From the NCBI GenBank assembly GCA_034440575.1, contig JAOTOL010001002.1, positions 124,001-188,000 on the forward strand: a DNA stretch of 64,000 nucleotides, in the 5' to 3' direction. The notes below the pieces were generated by a model, which was not told the DNA's origin, made no database searches, and saw only the letters and a list, made by a program, of their open reading frames with translations. Source of the DNA: Imbricaverruca yamaguchii (Eukaryota > Arthropoda > Thecostraca > Neoverrucidae). Of this stretch, positions 57,241 to 64,000 are shown one piece after another. The translations under genes and the position numbers were made by a program. Numbering within the stretch: position 1 is the first letter of the stretch; each line of letters begins with the position of its first letter.

Positions 57241-57914
57241 GGAAAAACTGACTGCTTTAAGAGTCGCTTCCGGAGTGCAGCGGAGGCCCCTGATCGGAAT
57301 TTGCTGCGTTATCATTTTCTGCTATGAAAACTGTCCTTTAGCCAATCAATGCAAGGTATTTTTTAAATGACGTCATAACCATTAGCAACTTTGAACACGT
57401 GTTTTGAACACTTAACATTGTCATGCCGCAAACACAAGACCTTGACTGATCCTCTGCGCACCGCCCTCGATTCCGACTGAGTGTGAGGTAGTGTTGTGGG
57501 TCCGTATCGTGCATTGAATTGGCTGTGTATGTAGGTAGGTGTACGCTCTGAGCTGAGGGTGAACCGTGAATTATTTGTGTTTTTCATTTTGCCTAGCACT
57601 ATGCTGAGACCAACAGAGAAAGGAAGGCGCATTGCTCCTGTGAGTTATGAGAGACAAAGCGGGGTGGGGACACCTCCCTCCCTTCTTGTGGTTTCCTTTT
57701 TTCCCTTCTTTTTTTTTTTTTTTTTTTGTTGTGACCAAAAATATTTGTTTTTATCCCTTTACCGTAACCACATACATTTTCTTTTCTCTTTTGTTAGTTT
57801 GCGACCATATCCCTACCCTGACTAAAATTTTTATATATATTATGTATTCTATTAGTTTTATGTGTACTCTAACCCCAAACCCAACCCACAAACCCAGCTC
57901 CCCCCCTCCTCCCA

Positions 57915-58430
57915 ATGGATTTACCATCCAACATTTGTAAATTCTGGCAACATGCCAGATTAAATTTTAACTTTTGAAGTAGACAGGGTTGGACAGGTAG
58001 AAATCTTGGCCCCCTTCCCCCAATGCAGCACTGTCTTGCTTTAATTGACTGTTTTACAGTTGATGTGCCCTTAAGCCCAAATAATCAATTGACTGTTTTA
58101 ATTAACTATTATTTCCAGGCATGAAAAAAATATCTAGCAATACAACACTCAAAAGGTCTTCGCACAGAGGAAACTACATAATCATTAAGGAACATCTGGC
58201 TGAATATGACTGGAGTCTTGAGTTTCAGTATTTAGACACTAGTAGAATGTACAAAAGGGTTCCTATAAATATTATCAGCTCTTGGAAATTTATACATACC
58301 AAGTGTTGTACCAAAGGGGGTTTGACCTTCTCAAAGTTTATTAAGCAGGTGAAAGGATGCACAGACAAAGTACAAACAGGACAGAAACCAAACCAAAAAT
58401 TTTGGAGTCTACACAGGCAGATCATTCACT
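57915..58430 (+). pseudogene. Type B non-LTR endonuclease-linker fragment, copy 2
   Basis: About 430 bp repeats 56800-57240 in direct orientation with a few indels; it includes IIIKEHLAEYDWSLEFQYLD. It carries the uninterrupted version of the 17600-17662 insertion site (58140-58185). Between the copies, 57241-57914 is unrelated, with a T run at 57707-57728. Confidence 0.75.
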
Positions 58431-58697
58431 GAGATCATTCCAGGAAATAAAAGCATTATATTTAAAAAGAAACTAATATAAAAATGAAATAATAATGAAA
58501 AACCACAAAAAGCAGCAGTTGCTTTGACCACCATACTTACCAACTTTTGCTCATGTCAGTCTGCTTGTTTTCATTCATATCTCTGTTCCCACATTTAAAT
58601 CCAAGTATATGTGAAGCCCATCATATTCAGTGAATCCAGAGTGCAAAAATGTCTTCAGAAATAAATAACACAAGGTGTCTTCATTCCCTTCTTCATT

Positions 58698-58753
58698 CAA
58701 TATGTACCTTAATGGGAATGAAGAAATCTTCATTCCCATTAAGGTACATATTA
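58698..58753. repeat. Perfect 27-bp inverted repeat with 2-nt loop
   Basis: Stem contains tatgtaccttaatgggaatg + aaga; loop aa (58725-58726). All 27 pairs match. It lies in RPS3A intron 1, about 210 bp from the donor of exon 1. Confidence 0.97.
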
Positions 58754-58963
58754 TTTTCCGGTTGGATAGCGGTAAACAGATTCCATGCATCACAAAATAA
58801 CTTCCATGAAAATTTACTCCGGAATAACTTTCGTTGCACTCGGACTTCAAGCCAGGAAAGTAAGCTCCCTACTCTGATTGTGACCCGTGTGGACGAATTA
58901 CTAGGATTATAAGATAAAGTCAGTGAAATATGACGAATGCTAGGTCATTTTTTTAGTACTTAC

Positions 58964-59025
58964 ACCTTCTTTTTTCCGCCCTTCTTGCCAGATTTCCCCT
59001 GGTTTTTGCTCTTGCCGACCGCCAT
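58964..59025 (-). CDS. RPS3A: 40S ribosomal protein S3a (eS1), exon 1
   Basis: Encodes MAVGKSKNQGKSGKKGGKKK, the basic N-terminal tail of eS1. ATG at 59025-59023; donor GGT|GTAAGT after 58964, leaving phase 2. eS1 is a structural protein of the small ribosomal subunit near the mRNA exit region. Confidence 0.95.
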
Positions 59026-59039
59026 GATCCCCACAGTAC

Positions 59040-59046
59040 AAAAAGG
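59040..59046 (-). promoter_or_regulatory. Candidate 5' TOP start of RPS3A
   Basis: CCTTTTT on the minus strand, 15-21 nt upstream of the ATG. Ribosomal protein mRNAs normally start with a C followed by a pyrimidine run and have a very short 5' UTR; the sequence fits, transcription start not proven. Confidence 0.45.
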
Positions 59047-59259
59047 ATGTTACGGCGTTCCAAACACACTGGTGTCTTTTCTTAAATTAAAATATTCTTG
59101 AAGGGTAAATTGCCTACTATATATGTTCTGGGGTATGTAAAATTGACATTTTTGTGGTGTTGACCTGCTCAGTTTTTATCAGGAATTTAGACTTACGTAC
59201 TCCATTAAACAGATTATGTTTCTTTAGAATACACTGCATCACATTTTATTAGGAGGGTA

Positions 59260-59545
59260 GCTCATAAGATCTACTTTGAGAAGATCTGCGTTCAGGAGAT
59301 CTCTTTTCCAAAGATTTACTTTTAAATTTATTTTCACAAGACCTACCCTCTAGTCTTAATGCTCAGAAGATCTACTCACAATTCTGAATGTTCAGAAGGG
59401 TCCGTATCGAAACGTCCAAAAACCTAAAGTATAAAATCCGACCGTCCAATTTGAGAAAGTCCAAGAATCATAAAGACCAAGAATCATAACGTCCAAAAAC
59501 CAAAGGTCCGCGAATCATAAAGTCCAAAAACGTCCAAAATAAAAA
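59260..59545. repeat. Two short degenerate arrays upstream of RPS3A
   Basis: 59260-59400 has spaced (a)gaagatct words; 59400-59545 has cataa(a/c)gtccaaaaa words, resembling the array at 29100-29285. Confidence 0.5.
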
Positions 59546-59752
59546 ATAAAAACTTCAACAATAGTTGGAATTATCTCAACAAGAGCCCTGTTCGGCAAGC
59601 ATCTAGACGGTGCAGTCGGTGCAGTCGGAAAGTAAGGAACCAATCAGACGCGTCAGAGTTTCGCCTCAGGCATTTTGTCTGTGACGTCATATATCGCCAG
59701 ACTGTGCAGTCGGTGCAGTCTGAAAACCACGTAATCTCCGACTGCAAGTTAA

Positions 59753-61072
59753 CACGCGCCCTGGAGGGGGGGCGAAATCCGCCCACCCCTCCGGTTTTTC
59801 GTAGATAACTGCCGATTTTACGGGCCGATATACGCCACTTTTTTTGCATACCTGCTTAGATATGAACGGCACGTTGTTTAAAGAAAGAAAAACGAAAATC
59901 GACCGAACATTTTTTTGAGTTAGGGGTCGGTAAAGCCAATAAATTTTATCGGCGCCAGACCACAAATATCGGCGCTGATGCGCTTCCCGTATATTGGGAA
60001 AAGGGACGTGTTCTTGGCAACACCAGCGACTTGTTTCATGCATATTGTTGTGCTACATTATTTCAAAGTCATGACAGGTCACCGAGGTCGTCAGGTCAAG
60101 TTCATGACAGATTAACACACGCCCTAGAGGGGTGGAGCGCGAAATCCGCCCACACCTCCGATATTTCGTACACAACTCCATATTGTGCCGGCCGATATAC
60201 GCATTTTTTCCGTACCTGCTTAGAAAGGACCGGCGCATTGGTTAAAGCAAGAAAAATTAAAATCTGCCGAAACGTTGTTAAGTTATGGTCCGTTAAAGTT
60301 TTTTTTTAATCACAGCGCCAGATCACAAAAAGGCGCTGACGCGCTTCCCGTATATTCACGAAATGGAAGTGTTCTTGACAAAACTAAGCGACTTGTTTCA
60401 TGCATATTGTTATGCTATATAATTTAAAAGTCATATTAGGTCGCCGAGGTCATCACGACAGGCTAATGGAACCAAACTTGGTCAACTGGAAGGCTGTCAT
60501 AAATGGAAATCACTGTCATGCGATTGATGTCACTTTGGATGCTACTCCCAACACATCTGGAAATCTACTGTTTGTCACTGTGTGCCTAAGCGTTTCTATA
60601 CTTTATTCATGTACTTCACTCCTTTCTTTGCGAATCCGATCGTAAGAGCCGTCCAACGGAGCAGTCAGGTGGGCAGCCCGGTTCCGGTAACTAGAGCAGG
60701 TAATGACCTGATACAGTGCTCCTATATAGGTGACCTCAGGTAAAATGGCGGGTCCGGAATATGTGCTGCATCATTAGTAATGTCCAAAACATCATTAATG
60801 ACAATTTTGGAGCATTTAAAGACAATCACAGCGATCCATAACAATGACAAGCCAAGCCACGCAAAGCCAGAAAATATTGTTATTTTGACCTCATTTGGTC
60901 TTGAAGATATTGACTTAAGGTCACGACATTTGCACACAATAGAGTTAACTATCGTGCCCATCGACCGTGCGAATTTCGTTGCTCTAGCCTTAATGGGAGC
61001 CGAGATCTTATGGGTGCGAAATCCGCCCCCCCTCCAGTGCGCGTAAATTTCAGAGGCCCTCCAGGGCGCATG
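59753..61072. mobile_element. 1.3-kb DNA element flanked by TTAA, with duplicated left end
   Basis: TTAA at 59749-59752 and 61073-61076. Ends cacgcgccctggaggg and, complemented, catgcgccctggaggg. The first 360 bp (through gccgatatacgc, ggcgctgatgcgcttcccgt, catgcatattgt) is repeated from 60112 to about 60460, including an internal TTAA plus cacacgccctagagggg. No coding capacity. TTAA target duplication fits piggyBac or Kolobok elements. Confidence 0.75.
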
Positions 61073-61079
61073 TTAACTT

Positions 61080-62850
61080 GTGCGTGGCTGACGCAGTTGA
61101 GATAAGGTTGGTGTTGCACGGGTTACGGCATGGGCATAGGTAGATACATACTTCCAGGAAGATTTCACGCATGACATGGCCGCCAGTTAAATTGTGCACT
61201 CTTGAGCTCAAACAATCAATCAATGAGATTGTTTCCTACTTTTTGGTCATTACAGCCTTGTTCTTCCAAAACGTTGCTGAGAAATCGAATGGTTTTAACT
61301 CAAGGTTACTTGCTCTTTACCTTGGCCATTGGTACCTATTTCTGTAGAAGCCCCTCAGCACAAGTTGGAAAAACATGTCGAGGAGACTTGTTGAATGTTA
61401 CTTGGCAGTATATTCACGTACCATTTCTTTGGTAAATCACATGTAGGCACGATATTCCCTATTTTATGTCACACCATGTGGCATTGGCACAATGGATGAT
61501 GCAAAATCCTATTGTGACAATGATATTTCAAAATACAGCATCAGTAGATTTTAGGCGATGCATTGTTAATGGGCTTTAGGTGACCTAACATCAGTGCAAT
61601 TTGAATACTCAACATCAGGTTATATCATACCGGCAACCAAACATGAACTTTTCGTTGATCACGCATTGGAAGGCCAGATTAGGTTTTTACTGACAATTTC
61701 CCATTTTCTTTATTGCATACATCCCCATTAAAGTCAGTTCAGCCCCATGCTTTTCCATCTTTAGGTGGAGAAATAGGGAATAACATGCATCTTCATTGTT
61801 ATACATTGGTGTGAAGTGACCAAATCTAGTTGGTGTGCCCTAAAACTTAAATAACCAACTAATCATTGGTGCCCATGTTTGTTTGTGGTTTGGGATAGTA
61901 CTTCAGTGAATTTAGCATCTTGTTGGTGAATTGACTACTTATTTACACATAAGTACATTAATCTAAATTGCATATATCTGGAAAATTTGTTATTTCCCAA
62001 TAAAATATACAGTGAACTCATTCAATTCACACCACAAAGCATAATGCATATAGTTTTATTGCAAATTGTTGCATGGCCTTCTTTGCATGTATGTTAGCTT
62101 TTGACACAAAGGATGTAGATCTGGCCTGAAAATTGTAAATGTGGAAATGGTACCATTGGCTCAGGATTTCATTTCTTGAAATATTGCACCTGCAAACTGT
62201 TATTGTCCATTCCAAAGCCAGAAGTACAAGGCTCTCATCTAGCATACAACCAGAGGTGCATCAAGTGCACCAGGTAGTACAAAAGGTGTGCCAGCCCATG
62301 GAGGGAAAGGGACACCTGGCACCCCAATACCATGGATATAAAAATGAAGTGCAATGAAAAGAAAATATTAAGAAATGTAAATTAAGAGTAGTTTTCTTGA
62401 AGACAACTGGGGTAATTATCTGTTTTTTATATAGAAGCCCATGAGCACAAACGAGAAAATGGCATGGACTTAACTTCCCGAACCTTTCCTAGTATCAGCA
62501 TGTACTGTTTGTTCAGAAACTAGATATGAGCAAGATATGCACTGTTTAAACTTCAGTGTTTCACTGTTTAAGCTTTAATCAGAAGCTGTTGACTCCTTTT
62601 GTGATAATGGTAAGGTATTCCATCAGCCATACAATACAGGCAACCATCACAACATGCCCATTGTGCTGAAGTGTAAGGGTAATGTAGGGTGGCACTCCAC
62701 AGGAAAAAGATTGGCAATAATTTCAATAACAATGTTCTGAATTCAGCTGGAAAAAAAACATGCTGAGCAGAGGGTGCACACAGGTATTCTGAAATAGTGC
62801 ATGCAGAGTGACACCCCTGGCTTCTGAGTAGATCCCTTCCGGTCATTAGT
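61080..62850. other. Unique-looking AT-rich DNA
   Basis: No exon or element recognised except a weak SINE-tail copy at 61836-61862 (cctaaaacttaaataaccaa). Confidence 0.4.
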
Positions 62851-62854
62851 ATTA

Positions 62855-64000
62855 TTGTACTGTCTCCAAGAAACGAAGCTGCCGCCTGGGGCCTATTGCT
62901 CACTAAATAGCTGCTCAGTATTTCGCAAAAACATTCCGACTGTTACAGTGGCACATGGTGGAACCATGCTGGCGGTGCACAAAAGCGTACCTACACATCA
63001 GGTTACTCTGAGCTCACTACTGCAGGCAGTAGCTGCCCGGGTGACATTTGGCGATCGCCCATTAACCCTCTGCTCATTGCACCTGCCACCTGGGCTTTCT
63101 CTCCCCTCTATGGAGCTTGGACTTTTAATGTTATAGCTCCCACCGCCAGTTCTACTCTTACGCGATTTTAACAGTCACCACTCAGCCTGGGGCTGTAACA
63201 CGACCAATGCCCGGGGAAGACTCTTGGAACGTTTTATCCATGCCGAGCCGTTGTTTCTTTTAAATACTGGCTCGCCCACGTATTTTACTCTATCGTCCGG
63301 AAGCACATCTGTTTTAGACCTGAGCCTCTGCTCCCTACAACTGGCGGAACATTTTGCCTGGTCCGTAGACAACGATCCGCTGGGAAGCGACCACTTCCCG
63401 GTGTGGTTGGAATACCAAGCTGGAGCTGTCCTTGGCATGAGGCCTCGGAAGTGGAACCTCCAAAAAGATGACTGGGGTGAATTTGAGGCGCAATTGGAGG
63501 AGAAGTTCACTCCCATCGACGACTCTCCACCCACGGTGGCTACTTTTACAGCTACAATACTCGAGGCAGCCACCACGTGTATCCCGATGACCTCTGGGTC
63601 TCCCCATCGTACCCCAATCCCGTGGTGTGCTCCGGAGTGCCGCGAGGCCATCCGTGCCCGTATGCAAGCCTTTCGAGCCTTTGACCGTCGAAGCACAACG
63701 GCCAATATAATCACATTTATGAAGGCCAATGCATATGCTCGTAGGACTGTTAGGGAAACCAAATGGAATTCGTGGCAAAAGTACGTCGGAGGTCTCAGTA
63801 CATCGCCGCCCTCCAAGGAGGTGTGGTCGCGAATAAAACGTATATCTGGTAAATTCTGCTCCGCTCCGTTGCCAGTCCTACAAGTAGCAGGTCGCAACAT
63901 TATATATCCAGCTGACGTCGCGAGTGAATTTGGCCACACGCTATACCCGCGAAGCAGATCCGGGAATGATCACCCCGATTTCCTACGCCATCGCTTGCAG
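62855..64000 (+). pseudogene. Jockey-like ORF2, endonuclease domain, running off the window end
   Basis: Opens YCLQETKLPPGAYCS (catalytic Glu), LLQAVAARVTFGDRPLTLCS and LPPGLSLPS. An in-frame TAG at 63134-63136 interrupts it, after which the same frame stays open for 288 codons to the window edge: LLRDFNSHHSAWGC (Gly of the GDFN box replaced by Arg), GSTSVLDLSLCS, GSDHFPVWLEYQ, then PIPWCAPECREAIRARMQAF and KEVWSRIKRISGK. Same family as the copy at 42.2-47.2 kb. The RT lies beyond the window. Confidence 0.85.

Larger units (their letters stand above)
38224..59025 (-). other. RPS3A: RPS3A gene span, five coding exons over 20.8 kb
   Basis: Exons 59025-58964, 50475-50372, 41617-41421, 40076-39789 and 38373-38224 (62 + 104 + 197 + 288 + 150 = 801 nt, 266 aa). 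All junctions are in phase with GT-AG sites. Introns are about 8.5, 8.8, 1.3 and 1.4 kb. No frame lesion, so this is the functional gene and not a retrocopy. Introns 1 and 2 hold the Z elements, the Jockey copy and SINEs. Confidence 0.96.

Noticed and set aside
63175..63939. 254-codon minus-strand frame.
   Set aside because: Shadow of the Jockey-like ORF2 on the plus strand, which has clear endonuclease motifs.

Overview
The window is animal nuclear DNA. It has spliced GT-AG genes, long introns packed with transposable elements, tRNA-derived SINEs, CR1/L2-like and Jockey-like non-LTR retrotransposons, several TIR DNA transposons and many minisatellites. Nothing in it is bacterial or viral. 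The element mix and the C-terminus of the ribosomal protein fit an arthropod (crustacean or chelicerate), but this taxonomic guess is weak.

Three host genes can be read from exons. (1) The 3' end of SLC25A32 (mitochondrial folate/FAD carrier), plus strand, exons 156-456 and 567-755. (2) The C-terminal half of TSEN2 (catalytic subunit of tRNA-splicing endonuclease), minus strand, exons 9307-8773, 5034-4874 and 3489-3346; the Tyr, His and Lys of its active site are all encoded. (3) A complete RPS3A (ribosomal protein eS1), minus strand, five exons from 59025 to 38224. Its 801-nt CDS is spread over 20.8 kb because the introns hold many nested transposons.

Layout. 0-9.4 kb: GC-rich SLC25A32 and TSEN2 with minisatellites in the introns. 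9.4-13.2 kb: SINE, TA microsatellite, degenerate repeats, a hairpin. 13.2-28.3 kb: a block of CR1/L2-like elements, including one nearly intact copy (ORF1 esterase, ORF2 endonuclease plus RT, 17.7-22.75 kb) and rearranged relatives. 29-33 kb: a YqaJ-nuclease gene convergent with an HTH/DDE transposase gene (ISL2EU-like pair). 33.5-36.3 kb: a 2.8-kb TIR transposon with an ATAT target duplication. 36.4-59 kb: RPS3A with Jockey, SINE and a three-copy DNA-element family in its introns. 59.7-61.1 kb: a TTAA-flanked element. 62.85-64 kb: a Jockey-like ORF2 running off the end.

The most unusual signal is at the splice sites of SLC25A32 and TSEN2. At four junctions the tandem repeat beside the exon is built from the junction itself: the last or first exon bases plus the donor or acceptor, repeated 2 to more than 10 times into the intron with a period of 36, 42 or 44 bp. 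The introns therefore carry ladders of copied splice sites, two of them next to the codons for TSEN2 catalytic Tyr and Lys. A second recurring signal is a set of perfect foldbacks (11-27 bp stems, 2-6 nt loops). A third is a SINE tail module, one copy of which is a 33-bp insertion with a 15-bp target duplication that can be proven from an empty paralogous site in the same window.
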